From positions 2,566,223 to 2,630,222 of the forward strand of contig CM030943.1 in the NCBI GenBank assembly GCA_018136815.1: DNA of 64,000 bases. Direction: 5' to 3'. The number at the start of each line of letters is the position of its first letter. Positions within the stretch are counted from its first letter, which is position 1. Below are positions 31,501 to 42,431 of this stretch, piece after piece. Under the pieces are notes generated by a model. It saw only the letters and a list, made by a program, of their open reading frames with translations. It ran no database searches and was not told the origin of the DNA. A program made the position numbers and the translations under genes. The stretch is from Isochrysis galbana. Its lineage: Eukaryota > Haptophyta > Isochrysidales > Isochrysidaceae.

Positions 31501-34500
31501 TGGCACTCTCGAACGTACTCCGATACAGAGGCGGATAGGCCAGGCCAGTAAACTCGAGAACGAAGTAGGGTAGTCATCCTTGTCGCACCTGGGTGACCAA
31601 GGTGGTCATGGTAGGCGCGGAGGTACGTGTCACGAAGGGACTCCGGAATGTATAAACGAAGAGGAGCCTCTTCCGCCTCTGAGGAGCGGTAGTAGAGTAG
31701 GCCATCGCGAAGCAGGAATCGGGACTCTTCTTCGACGACGAGCTAGAGTCGATCGAAGAGGAAGCTTTCGGAAGGATCGACTCGAGTTCAGAAAGATCGA
31801 GCTAGCGAACTCGTCGGTAGAGAGCGCTTGACGCAATTCGTCGGCATGAGGCACGCCCACATCGAGATACGAGGAGGTAATCGACTCCGAAGATTCCGAT
31901 GCTTGACGAGCGAGCCTATCGTTTGCTTGTTGGCGGCGAGCGGTGAGGGTGGATGAAGTAACCGCGGCGGCAACTATGTCGTGAATTTCGAAGAATCGAA
32001 AGAATGGACGTCACTCTCCTCGAGATGGAGAGGATCGTGATCGGCTCGAGAGCAACTAGCGGGATAAGCCGTCGGCGTCCCAGTGAGTGACTCCAGGTTT
32101 GTGCACGACGTCGAATCGATATTCGGCTAGCTTTAGGACCCATCGCATGAGGCGCGAGGCTGGACCACCGGTGACTTGATCTTTCATCGTGTGAAGCCAG
32201 CGCAAAGCTGAATGGTCTACGACGAGGGTGAAGTGGCGACCCCAAAGATAAGGCCTCCAATTTCGGATCGATTCTAGCGCTGCTAGAAGTTCGATTTCAG
32301 TACTGTCCAATGGCGCTCAGCCGGACTCAAACTACGACCGTAGTATGCAACAACGCGCTCTCTCCCTTCGTCGTCTTTCTGAGCAAGGACGCCGGCGATG
32401 CCTAGCTTGCTAGCACCGTCGGTCTTAACGAGGAAAGGACGGTCGTCTCGAGGAGGTGCGAGTACGGGTTCTTCACAGATAGCTTGCTTGAGATCTTCGA
32501 TAGCCTGGCGACAGGCTTCTGTTTGCGACTCGACCGGGACATCGCACCCTTTCCGCGTGAGAGCGGTTAACGGCGCTGCACGGATCGCAAAACGGCGTAT
32601 AAAACGGCGGTAGTACGAGCACAGTCCAAGGAAAGAACGGACGGCTTCGATAGAGTTGATTTGGGTAGGGTCGATTTTCGAGACGGCTTCCACTTTCTTG
32701 GGATCCATCCGAAGACCTTCACGCGAAACAACGTGGCCGAGATATTCAGCCGAGGTGGCAAAGAAAACGCATTTCGACATCTTGCAAGTGAGGCCCGCCC
32801 AGATGAGACGTTCCAAGACAAGATCAAGACGGTGTAACATTTGTTGGAATGACGACTCTTCCCTGGCCTGCAGCGAGTCACCTACACCTGTCGACCAGGC
32901 GCCGACATCATCCAAGTATGGCATACAAATCTCCCATGCCAGCCCACCGAGAACGGCGTCCATGATCGGCACATATACGAGGGACCGGATTGAACACCGA
33001 AAGGCAAGTAATTGAACTCGTACTTGCCGCGATGAGTAGTGAACGCGGTGATATGTTTATCGGACTCTTTGATCGGTATACCCCAGAAACCAGATGCCAG
33101 GTCCAGGGTGCAAAGGAATAGAGAATCAAGGTTGCCTTGGCCGGACGACAATCGGTCGATGGCTTCTACCGTGAGGGGAAGAGGGCTGTCCTCTAGACGA
33201 AGCTTGGAGTTGACGTCGCGATAATCTACGCAGAAACGTACGGAGCCATCCTTCTTAGTGACTAACACGACTCGAGAGGCCCACGACGAATTTGATTTCC
33301 TAATGATGCCCGCGGACTCCATCTTGCAAACTTCGTCCTCTATGATCTTCTCACCCTCTCGTCCAACTCTAGACGGTGCGTGGCGGTGAGCTTCGGCTCC
33401 GGGGTTGAGCGGTAGCTCTACCTCCATCACGTGAGTGTGATTCGGGTTGGTCGGGTCAATTGCGAAAGCAGCGATACGTCGGGCCAGTAGACGACGAACT
33501 TGTTCACGTTGGGGCATCGAGAGACGGCCCTCGGGGTCGATCTTGGCTGCCTCGAGGAGCTTGCGTTGGTCCTCGTTGAGCGACTCAATCACATCCGGCG
33601 AGTTATTGTCACCGACGCGGTGATAAGTTCCAGCGTGAATCTTGAATCGAACCTGTAGCGAAGCTACAGGATGGAACGACGGAAGGTGTAGTGGTTTGGG
33701 GTCAGTATTGGCCACCGTAACCGCGATGGTGTGGTCGGATTTCGGCCTCTCTACTTGAGGGATGACGAGCGGAGAGCTGTCAATAGTCTCGCGTGTAGGG
33801 AGTCGGTCCACGAGCATGGCGCAGTCTTCGTGTTCTCGAAGAGCTAGCGGAATTCGGACGTGAAACGTCGCCCGATGATAGGCCGGGATCGTGATAGGTT
33901 CATGGGTATATAGGAGGTACTCGGAGCCACAAGACGCCGGCGCTTTGGCGGCAAACTCATCGGCCGTGTTGAAGAGCGGCTCGGAGACTAGCTGGTTGTC
34001 GTTTTCGGCGGCTTGCGGCCCTCGGAAGAAGTCAGTCGTGATTGGGTTCGCGGAGGTCGGACAGACCTGTGCACAAGTCATGCTGACAGGGACCACCGCT
34101 ATCGGTGACGTCGAGACGCGAAAGATCGGCGGAGCGTCGGGGCTTGGACTGCCATTAACCTCAAGAGGAGCCACCGTGGATGGGGCACCGAGGGTGATAG
34201 AGCCGTCCGCGCTGTCGGAGGCGAGCTGAATCGAAGCGGCGTGCGTAGCTAAGAAGTCGTTCCCGAGCAGTAGCATCGGGTTGCCTTCAATCACCATGAA
34301 CGTATGACGAAAGAGAAATCCACCGACGGAGAAAACGATTCGAGCCTTGCCTCGCGTGATAAGAGGCAGGCCGTCCGGACCGTGAAGCGGTGTCACTACG
34401 GCTTGTGGCAGCCGCTCGACGCATGCGTCTTTGGGTAGGCTGGACAAGAGGGAAGTGGTCACGACCGACGGGCCAGCTCCGGTGTCAGCGAGTGTGCTGT

Positions 34501-36810
34501 TGACCGTGAGGGCGGAGTCGGCTAAGATTACTCCTTCTTTGCCGGCAGCCTCGCCGGAGCGGCAGACCATTAGATCTCGAACATATAGACAATGCCTTGG
34601 GTAGGCAGATGGTAGGGTATCCACGACGCTCTCCGGCCGGTGCGCGGTCACGTGTGCAATGGTGTCGGACAGGGACGGGGTTGGTCGCCAGCGTCGTTGC
34701 TCGGGTGAATTCGTCGTCAAACTGGTCGTCGTCTCTTCGGGTACTCCGACTGCCGCTATCGTGGCAGAGGGCCTAGAGGGGTCGTCCTCGTTGGTAGCGG
34801 TACAGGGTGATAGCTTGGGACTAGTGTAGCCCAGGCCTCTCTTGTCGGTGGGGTGCCTCGGGTGGTTGGACATCTTTTCCCAGTCTTTCTCGAGACGAGC
34901 TTGGGCTTCTGTCTTGGGTCTTCGAACTAATGAGGCTAGCTCTTCGGCGCGGATGCCTTTGGCTTCCACGAACTCGATCGGCGCTCGGACGGCAGCGGCG
35001 AGGTCGGATTCCTCGTCGGCGTTTCGTCCGGCTAGAGCTTGCGCTCTTATTTCGTCAGCGGTTTCGGGCGTGACGTTGGACCATTTCTGGTCCCCGTTCA
35101 CTCCGAATGATTGCCATTGTTGGCGCCGCTTCCGGAGAGTCGTCGGCGTCGTCGGACGCGGCGAGCTCGCGCGTGCCGGAGGCGGGGCGGTCCATGGAGA
35201 GAATGGGTCGTGGAGTGTAGACTCGGAGGCGTGGAGTGGCGTGTCGTTGTCGTGGTTATCGTGGGTTTCTTTTTGGTCTTCGTGGTTGTCTGACTCGGGA
35301 GTAGCTGGACGGGAAACAACGGGGTCGGAAGAAACTTCACTAGATTCCCTCCCCCTCTCATAACGATGAAGAGCCGACCACGGCTCGTATGCGGTAGCCT
35401 CAGTCGAGCTAAGGGAAGGCCGGTCCGATAGGCTGCGCCGCGCGCAAGCGAGTAGCTCCAACGCGGACAGTTTCTTCGTCGATGGCTGGTCTCCCTGTTG
35501 GCTCAAATGTCGAAGAAGAACAGGCATCCAATGGGTCGCCATCGCTCCAGCTACACCGACGTAGGTGCGGCTGCGAAGGGCGCCACGGTGCGGTGAAGGA
35601 GAGAGGTTAGCCATGGCCGACTCACGGCCATCCACGACGCAGGTTGGCTGGAGAGGCGGCAGCCCTTTGGTGAGGTACAACCCGGTGGCTTTCTGGTGTC
35701 CAGTGCCGTGCTCCCAGGGTTGGACGAATTGGGTCGGGGTCAACCCCCGACTAAACGGCGAGCTTCCGCATGCATCCGAGGGTTCTCAACCGCTACAAAC
35801 GGAGCAGTGGCGGAGGCCATTGACTTGAAGACGCGGGCGGCCGACTCAAGAGCGGCACGACGTCCGGGTTCTTGGGAGAGCCATTGACTGCTGACGGCGG
35901 AGAGGTACGTGCAGGGCGGGTGGGCGATGACTAGGTCCCAACCTAGGTTTTGGACATGAAGCGCGTCGCCTTGGAAGTGGGGCACGTAGTCAATCTCGGA
36001 AGGATACAAATCGCACGTAGCTACATCAGCTCCGGCGAGTAGGAACATGGAGGAGACGACGCCGCTAGTCTCACCAACGACGAGAACTCGTGGGGCGTGA
36101 CAGCCAGAAGTCAGCCCGTCTTGGACTTGTTGACTTGTCTTCGTGAGCTCAGCGCAAAGCTCATCGAAGTGCTTGGGTAGCGCGGCGGCAGGCGAGGCTA
36201 AGGTGCCACTGCGCGGCCGGCGGAGCTCTTGGGCTGCCTCCGTGAGGTGCCGAGGTAATACCACCGCAGAGCCGCTCGCTCGTGCACGAAGAGAGGCGAG
36301 AGCGTGGAGAGCGGGTGACGGGGTATCATCGCGGGTGCCGACATCGGAGTTGTTTCGAGAGGAATCGAAGGACTGGATCGCGGACGCATTGATCGCTGCC
36401 ACGCGCATGATGGTGGTGGCAGTGGTATCGAGAGGCAGGCAGTGCTCGGAGGCGGCGACCGGTGGCCGCAGCGACGTAGGACGAATGGAAGAAGACTCGG
36501 ATATCGACGACGTAGAGACGGGCTCGGAGGACGGGATGGACGAAGAAACTCGGAGAAGTGGGGTGTCGGATTGCGGCGACGGACGCCGCGGCCGCGAGAC
36601 CACCGGTGAGAGACATGAAGGACATGGCTTAGAGACTCGGTTGGGCTGGCTCAATGGGCGTAGAAGCTCGGTTTGGGAGGCGGCCGTTCCTCGACGTGCA
36701 AGGGAGTTGTGGTCACTCTCCATGGTCACGTCGGAAGAGGAAACAGGCCAGGGATCGACGTCGTTGCATTCTGTCGTCGGCGGGGTCGGCGCCGGCGAAA
36801 GAAGGGACGT
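31501..36810. repeat. Right copy of the 5.3-kb duplication
   Basis: Begins TGGCACTCTCGAACGTACTC, as at 26084. Indels against the left copy cluster in 31501-32310 (for example near 31723, 31794, 31990, 32044, 32301), as expected for a poorly covered contig end. Confidence 0.9.
35520..36125 (-). other. Phage-type cytosine-C5 DNA methyltransferase-like domain in pol
   Basis: About 200 residues between the Ser-rich linker and the protease. Motifs in order: SAM-binding RVLVVGETSGVVSSMFLLAG and ATCDLYPSE (36095-36005), GDALHVQNLGWDLVIAHPPC then TYLS with the Cys that would be catalytic (about 35910), FVAVENP (about 35800), TPTQFVQPWEHGTGHQKATG then LYL (about 35735-35680), LPPLQPT, and RSRTYVGVAGAMATHW (about 35575-35535). 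This order and these blocks are those of the short DNA cytosine methylase-like proteins common in phages (HPPC-T-L, VENP, Q-P-W, SRT-x-G-I-A-x-A-M-A). Every key block is present, so activity is plausible; target specificity cannot be inferred. A split at 35740 in this copy is a homopolymer difference, absent in the left copy. Confidence 0.75.
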
Positions 36811-38400
36811 GGCTGTCGTAGAAGCCGGCTGCGGGGAAGGCTGAGGCCAGGGTGGTGGCTCTGCGGCAGCGGCTGGCGTGGGTGGTGGCCGAAGAGGTTC
36901 TGCAATGCGAAGCATTCTTCGGAGGACTTGGCTCGGGCTAGCGGGTGGATGGACCGCTGAAATTACGGTGGATTCAGACTCGAATTCGGAAGACTCGGCG
37001 ACTTCAGAGGGGCTAGGAGACGGCTGTGCCAGCTCCTCCATGGCTCTCGGTTGATGGGGTGGCGTGGGAACGCCGGTGGTCGACCGCAGACTCCGCGGTG
37101 ACGTTAATTTGTACTCGGACTCGGACTCGTCGTTTCTGGCGTGCTGGACGCCAATAACAGGGCTAACTTTCGAAATGGGAACGGACGGGGCCGGCTCAAA
37201 GGTGAAGCCCCCTGGCGTCGCAACCGTCGGTGAGGACGAAGCTGAAGCTTGTGATGACAATAGGGGCACGGTGGCCAGCACCGGTTGGCTCGGTGCGGCC
37301 GAAATCTCGGACTCGGTGACGGGCTTGATTACGCGGGCTCGGGATGCACTGTCTTGTGCGATTGGACTCGGACTCGGAACGGAAACGGAAGGGATCGGCT
37401 CGGCGGCGTGCAGCCTGCTGGAGTGGCAGGCCGGCTGCGGCGAGACTCGGAACGGTGGCTGGGATAAGGACACAGTGGCTGTCGTCGAGGGCTTCGGCGT
37501 CAGCTTGTGTTTGGACTCGATACGCGGTGGCTCGTGAAACGGGGCTCGGGTGTGGTTGGAATTCTGGACGTGACCGGAGATTCCAAATGACTCAGACTCG
37601 GGGCGTGGAGGACCGAAGGTGAACACTCCCTCGGAAGGAGTGGTCGTCGGAGGCTCAGTGGGTGGCTGGAGCTCCGTTAATCCTGCGGTCGACCGCGTGG
37701 TAGGGCTCGGTGACATTGTAAACTCGGACTCGGACTCGGACTCGGATGGCTCAGAACGGGGTTTGCTCAAAACAGGCTTGGACTCGGACTCGAAAGAAAG
37801 TGGGGAAGAACCGGAGAACTGCGCCTCCATCGTCGTAGCGATGGAGAGTGGTGATACCGGTGATGACTGGACTGGGCTCAGACTCGTAGATGGGCGCGCG
37901 GTGGCGTAAGACGAAGAGGGCAATTCTGAACGTGACTTGGACTCGGACTCGTACTCGGGAGACGTTTTGTGGCTCGGACATGCGAAATTTGATTTGAGAG
38001 ATTGAAGGTTGGATTGGGCCTGCGGCGGCTGGATTTTCGCAGACCGTGAGGTCTTGGACTGTTGATGCTTGGGGAGTGGCGTGGGGTAGCGGTTCAGCGG
38101 CTTGAGTTGATAGAGAGGCGGGGACGGTTGACTTGGTTTTGAGGACTCGTGCGTGATATCGAGAATCAGGATGGAATCATCGGCATTGGGAGAAATAGGG
38201 GCAATCGGCGAGGGGGCAGGAGAAAGAGGGGGATGGAGGTGGTAGGGCTTGTCTGGAACTTGGGGAATCTTGGGGTACCGGTTGGAGGCCGTAGAAGTAC
38301 TCGGCCGTAGCGTAATACGATCTTTTGGTGGGTGGCGTTCAGGCCCACTACCCTGGACTGGTAGCGGGGTAACAGCGCGGAAGTGGGCCCCGCCGGCGAC

Positions 38401-41190
38401 CTACTGGGCCGGACGGAGAACAACCATCGTGCGGAGGCGGCGGTGGACTTCTGGGTCGTTACCACACTCGCCACTGCCACCTTCGCAGAGAAAACGAATG
38501 TACGGTTGGCAAACGACGGGGTTATGAGCTCCGTCGCCCGTGCCATACTTCCACAGGTCTGCTTCGGGCGTACCAGATGGAGCCCGGGGACGAAAGGCGC
38601 AGTACGCGCAGCCGTTGGCGTCGGTCCACTCCTTGACGTCGCGGTCTAAGTCGTCGAGACGCGGCGCCGTCATGGTGGCATCCGAGGGACGGCAGCGCGT
38701 GAGCGCAGCGCGAAGGGCCGGGTGACCCGCGTAACGAGAAATTTGCCAGAAACGGGCTCGTGCTCGAGACCAGCTAGCTGGATCCCATTCCGAGAGGCCC
38801 GAATCGGCCGGAAGCCCAAGGCCGTTCGGAGGGGGATCACATTGGCGACGAGAAGACGTGCTTTTGCCGAGAGGACGGTCAAGCAGTGCGTCCGGTAACG
38901 GAGACGATGCGGAGTAATTCGTAGGCGGAGGCGGAGCCCGACGATTGTCAGCGCCAGTCGCCTTGCGGTTCGAGTTGTTGTTTTGCGATTTTAATGCCTC
39001 GGCCACCGCTGCTTGGACGGCGGCGACCATCGAAGCCGTAGTGTCCGCGGGGTTAGAGGCAGCCTTAGCAACCTTGGCGGTCTTGGTGGACTTGGAAGTA
39101 GTCGCCGGCGGCGTCACGGCGGCGACCGCGACCGACGTCTGTTGTTGGCTAGCACGGGCTTGTTCGTACGGGCTCAGGTAGCGCTGGCAGAGGTTGACGC
39201 ACGAAAGGGCCGAGCGAGGGAGCTCGTGGTTCTCGACGCGGAAGCGAGTCTTTGCAAGACACTCGCCAAACTTGGTCGCGTTATCCACGCCGCGAGCCGC
39301 GTCGACCTTGTCGTTCCGAATGATGGACTCGAATCGTTGATTGATATCGTGCGACATGTTTGGGTGGTCCCAGACCGTCGTGGCATCCACCTTCGCGTCA
39401 CCCATCTTGCGGACGTACGCGCGCACCAAATTCTTGGATAACTCTAAGAGATCGGAGCCGGCTTCACGGGCTACGAGGCGGTCCCACTCCATGGAGGCGG
39501 AGTCTTTGGCGAAGCCGGGCACGTTGGCCGCGAAGGTGGCGTCGCACTTGCGGAGAAGCACGTCGCAGGCCAGCGCGGGATTGAGAGAGAGAACCGGATC
39601 TTCGGCGAGATCGAGGAGGAAGGCGTAAATCCTTTGGTTGCCGGTGGTGCACAAGTTGGCGGCCGCTAGCAAGGATGTAAAGATTTCACGGTGGTCGCAG
39701 CCGAGCGAGAGGGCGCGCTCGAGCGGCTTGATGAAGGACAGACGAAAATCATTCCAGGAGGTGGCCGCTGTCTGGACGTTGTCCGAGGCCAGGCCCTTGG
39801 GGAACTTGATCTCGGAAAGCTCTTTGCCCATTCGGACTTGGTGATGGAGGGTGCGGTCGAGGAAGAAGCGGCTCCGAGCCCACTTGGTCACGTGCTCCTT
39901 TTCGAAAAACACACGGTAGTGCCAAACATTGCCGGCCCGAGAGAGGCCGCCGTTGAGAATGGCGTGGATTAGCTCGAAATCGTCGGAGTTCTTGTAGAGA
40001 GAAGCTACCTCATAGGGGGACATGTTAAACAGTTGGTCCCATGAGGCTAGGATGACCTCTCGCTCAGAAACATCCCCGGCGAGGCTTGGATCGACGGGAT
40101 GCCGCCGAGTCGCCGGATTTGGAAGCGAGCGGAGGCCCGCGACGGTGGGTGGAGGTTGGGGATCAGAAACAGGCTTGACAGACGGGACAGGAACGGGTGT
40201 ATTGGGTACGGGATCGGAAATCGGATTTGGCGGAACGGAGAACGGCGCGGCGGGCAAAGGTTGAGAAGGGAACTTGGCCGAGGCAGGGGGAGCACCGATG
40301 GAGTTGTCTCCTTCTTCCACAAGCGGTGGCGAAGTTTCGACTCGAGACGAAGTCGTAGTGCCCGCTTGGCCCTGTAGAATGTTGAGTATCGTGTTGAAGG
40401 TAGACCCCACCTCTCGCTGAAATTCTTCGTGGCGCTGGGCGGCTTGGAGGGTAGAGGACTCGAGGCGGTCGACAGCGCCGCGGAGAGCCTCGATCTGGAC
40501 TTGTTGGTCCATGATTTGGGCGGCGCCGACGGTGGCGGTCGGAGGTGGAACGAAGTTACGTTTGGGGTACGAGTACGTCGACGGGGGTGGAACAAACTCT
40601 TCATATGGTGGGGGCTCGAAAGGAGGGAGGGACCGGACGGAACCCACATCATCTTCAGCACCAACCACAGAGGGATTGAGAGAGGAAGGAACACTTGGCA
40701 AAGGATCAGCGAAAGAAAGGAGAGGAAAGGCCACCGGTGGAGCAACGGACGAGGCTAGAGGACCCATTCCAGCTCCAGTTGACGGGGTGTGAGTAGAGGC
40801 CCGCGGAGGCGGCGGAACTTCGACCATCGGCGCGGAGAGGCGAGAGGAGGGGGGAACTGGCTCGGGAGGGCTCTCTTCTGAAGAAGGGAGGGGTCCCACG
40901 AGGCTCTCTTCCCCAGGAGACTTCGACCCGAACAGTTCGGGAAGAGAAGAAGAAGAGACGGGCTCATGACGCGGGGACGATGAAGATTTCTCAAGGGAAG
41001 AACTCGACGTGACGACCGGAGCCGAAGGCGCGAGCGAAGATTTTGTGCTTGTCAGAGCAAGGCTCATCTCACTCTTGGTGATGGCCTGCGAGGGCGCGCC
41101 GGCAGCTAGCGCGGAATGCGGTTCTTGCGGGGAGCTCATGGAGCTTTCCTCGGGGGTGACTACGGGCATGGTGATCGACGCACGACGCAC
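38401..41190 (-). CDS. Ty3/gypsy gag-like polyprotein
   Basis: A 929-residue intact frame. The first about 47 residues are encoded inside the 5' LTR (ATG 41188-41190). Residues about 48-350 are Pro/Ser-rich and disordered. A folded, mostly helical region follows (about 370-700, LASWDQLFNMSPYEVASLYK through ELSKNLVRAYVRKMGD), presumably the capsid. Then come a helical Ala-rich patch MVAAVQAAVAEALK and a C-terminal part with NGCAYCAFRPRAPSG and a further Cys/His set (HNPVVC, FLCEGG, ECGND). This set may replace the usual CCHC zinc knuckle and is also conserved in the decayed copy at 1-1010. No nucleocapsid CCHC is seen. Assignment as gag rests on position and on the capsid-like helices. Confidence 0.8.
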   Translation of the reverse strand: MRRASITMPVVTPEESSMSSPQEPHSALAAGAPSQAITKSEMSLALTSTKSSLAPSAPVVTSSSSLEKSSSSPRHEPVSSSSLPELFGSKSPGEESLVGPLPSSEESPPEPVPPSSRLSAPMVEVPPPPRASTHTPSTGAGMGPLASSVAPPVAFPLLSFADPLPSVPSSLNPSVVGAEDDVGSVRSLPPFEPPPYEEFVPPPSTYSYPKRNFVPPPTATVGAAQIMDQQVQIEALRGAVDRLESSTLQAAQRHEEFQREVGSTFNTILNILQGQAGTTTSSRVETSPPLVEEGDNSIGAPPASAKFPSQPLPAAPFSVPPNPISDPVPNTPVPVPSVKPVSDPQPPPTVAGLRSLPNPATRRHPVDPSLAGDVSEREVILASWDQLFNMSPYEVASLYKNSDDFELIHAILNGGLSRAGNVWHYRVFFEKEHVTKWARSRFFLDRTLHHQVRMGKELSEIKFPKGLASDNVQTAATSWNDFRLSFIKPLERALSLGCDHREIFTSLLAAANLCTTGNQRIYAFLLDLAEDPVLSLNPALACDVLLRKCDATFAANVPGFAKDSASMEWDRLVAREAGSDLLELSKNLVRAYVRKMGDAKVDATTVWDHPNMSHDINQRFESIIRNDKVDAARGVDNATKFGECLAKTRFRVENHELPRSALSCVNLCQRYLSPYEQARASQQQTSVAVAAVTPPATTSKSTKTAKVAKAASNPADTTASMVAAVQAAVAEALKSQNNNSNRKATGADNRRAPPPPTNYSASSPLPDALLDRPLGKSTSSRRQCDPPPNGLGLPADSGLSEWDPASWSRARARFWQISRYAGHPALRAALTRCRPSDATMTAPRLDDLDRDVKEWTDANGCAYCAFRPRAPSGTPEADLWKYGTGDGAHNPVVCQPYIRFLCEGGSGECGNDPEVHRRLRTMVVLRPAQ

Positions 41191-42431
41191 GACGCACGGA
41201 GGGCGCGGAAGTGCGGAAGGAGGCTTGAGGGAGGTGGTGGCAGGCGACTGGGGGTGGCTCAGGCGCGTGCTTGGCTTGTATTGACTCGTTGACTCGGGGT
41301 ATAGACTCGGGAACTCGGGGGGACTCGCTTGGGAACACGGTGGGACTCGACGAAGTTGCTACAAAAACCACTCACAAGAAACCAAAAACCAAAGTCCTTG
41401 GGCTCAGAAAACTAACGTAAACACTCCGGAATCATACGATAAACAAACCCCTCCCCGCGCGGCGAAGGCTGAAGTCGCGATCGCTCGTCATGCGCGAAGA
41501 TATACGGAAAGAGAGCGCATAACTACGCCACCGAAGGGTTCGAACTATCGTCAAAGTGGAACTCGTCCGCTGAAGCCAACGCGGAGGGTCGAGGAGAGAT
41601 CCAAAATCGCGCCGGGGGAAGAAGGCGATGTGCGGAGAGACCTTCTAGACAAGCAACGAGCAAGGGGCGACGAAACAAGACGCGAGACGCGAGGCGCGTG
41701 CCATTCGTTCTTCCTTTCTTTCATCGAAACCGCGACGAAACTAACATTAAACGTCGGTGCCCCCTCCGCGAGGATCGCGAAGAAGAACGGACGAGATGGA
41801 GGCAATCATCGAAGGAACCGCGAGAGGAATCGAAGCGAGGGGGGGAACAACGACGGCCGGAGGAAACGAACCGCGCGCGGGGGAGAAGAGAACCTCGCGC
41901 GGGGGGGGGGATTAATATAACGGCCGGAGGCGACGGACGGCACGCCGAGGGAAAGAACCTGCCGCGGGGGGGGCGAGGGACCGAGGGCACGGCGGGGCAG
42001 CGTGGGAGGGCGCGAGGCCGATCTCGGAGCGAGATCGCGTCCTTTCCCTCGCGGAGCGCGGAGAGACCCCCCACGAGATATCTTGGGACCGGAGAATGTT
42101 TTGGACGAATCTTCTTGCCGTCGGCCGAGGAGAGGCGGACGGAGAGAGAGAGAGAGAGAGAGTCTCGCAGAGCGACTGCAGAACGAGAAGTCGAAGTCAT
42201 GCCGGTTTATTACCTTAAACGAGCCAACAATTATAGTAACAGCAAAAACAAAATTCGAATCGCAAATTTCGAGACCAAAACCTGCAAACCTGGACTTGAG
42301 ACCATGGGGAATCCGAATCTGTGTGTCTTGTGCGTCAGTGGCAACACGGGGAACTGTTCAATTGTAATTGTGAGCGCGTACCTTACACGAATATTCATGC
42401 CTACAGCCTTCAGATGGGCAGGAATACAACA
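41050..42431 (-). repeat. 5' LTR (1,382 bp)
   Basis: Right-hand LTR; differs from the 3' LTR mostly in G or C run lengths (for example near 41880, 41905, 41965, 42070). A (GA)n run is at about 42142-42162. The gag ATG lies about 140 bp inside its inner end, and no tRNA-complementary primer site (TGG...) follows the LTR. Confidence 0.93.

Larger units (their letters stand above)
31501..37983 (-). pseudogene. Ty3/gypsy pol polyprotein, right contig copy (linker, methyltransferase-like, protease, RT, RNase H)
   Basis: Begins in a Ser/Pro/Thr/Glu-rich linker (first Met of the long frame at 37923; the frame is open a little further upstream) of about 550 residues with ESESESE runs. The methyltransferase-like domain follows (36125-35520), then another low-complexity linker, the aspartic protease (ADTGAGPS near 34480), RT (CTLDLASGFW near 33100; YLDD near 32920), RNase H (about 32440-32200) and the start of the integrase. 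Breaks at 35740 (one C fewer than the left copy), near 32967 (RT shift shared with the left copy) and several below 32310. Only the shared RT shift is likely to be real. Pol has no cut-off from gag other than the gag stop at 38401 and a change of frame, so it is probably made by frameshifting or re-initiation (inference). Confidence 0.85.
23155..42431 (-). mobile_element. Ty3/gypsy LTR retrotransposon with chromodomain and methyltransferase-like domain
   Basis: Boundaries: near-identical LTRs 23155-24532 and 41050-42431 (TG...CA ends), a polypurine tract GTCGGGGGG abutting the 3' LTR (24533-24541), and a 5-bp target duplication GGGGT (23150-23154, 42432-42436). Order on the minus strand is LTR, gag, linker, methyltransferase-like domain, aspartic protease, reverse transcriptase, RNase H, integrase, chromodomain, LTR. 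The 31401-31500 gap separates two copies of the same internal 5.3 kb with no LTR between them. The true element is therefore probably about 13.9 kb. LTRs differ mainly in homopolymer lengths, indicating a young insertion. It interrupts MERA ORF1 copy 5. A chromodomain suggests targeting to modified chromatin. Confidence 0.93.

Noticed and set aside
24790-42431. Two tandem Ty3 elements
   Set aside because: Only one LTR at each outer side, one target duplication, and copies that end exactly at the N gap with mostly indel differences; an unmerged contig overlap explains it better.
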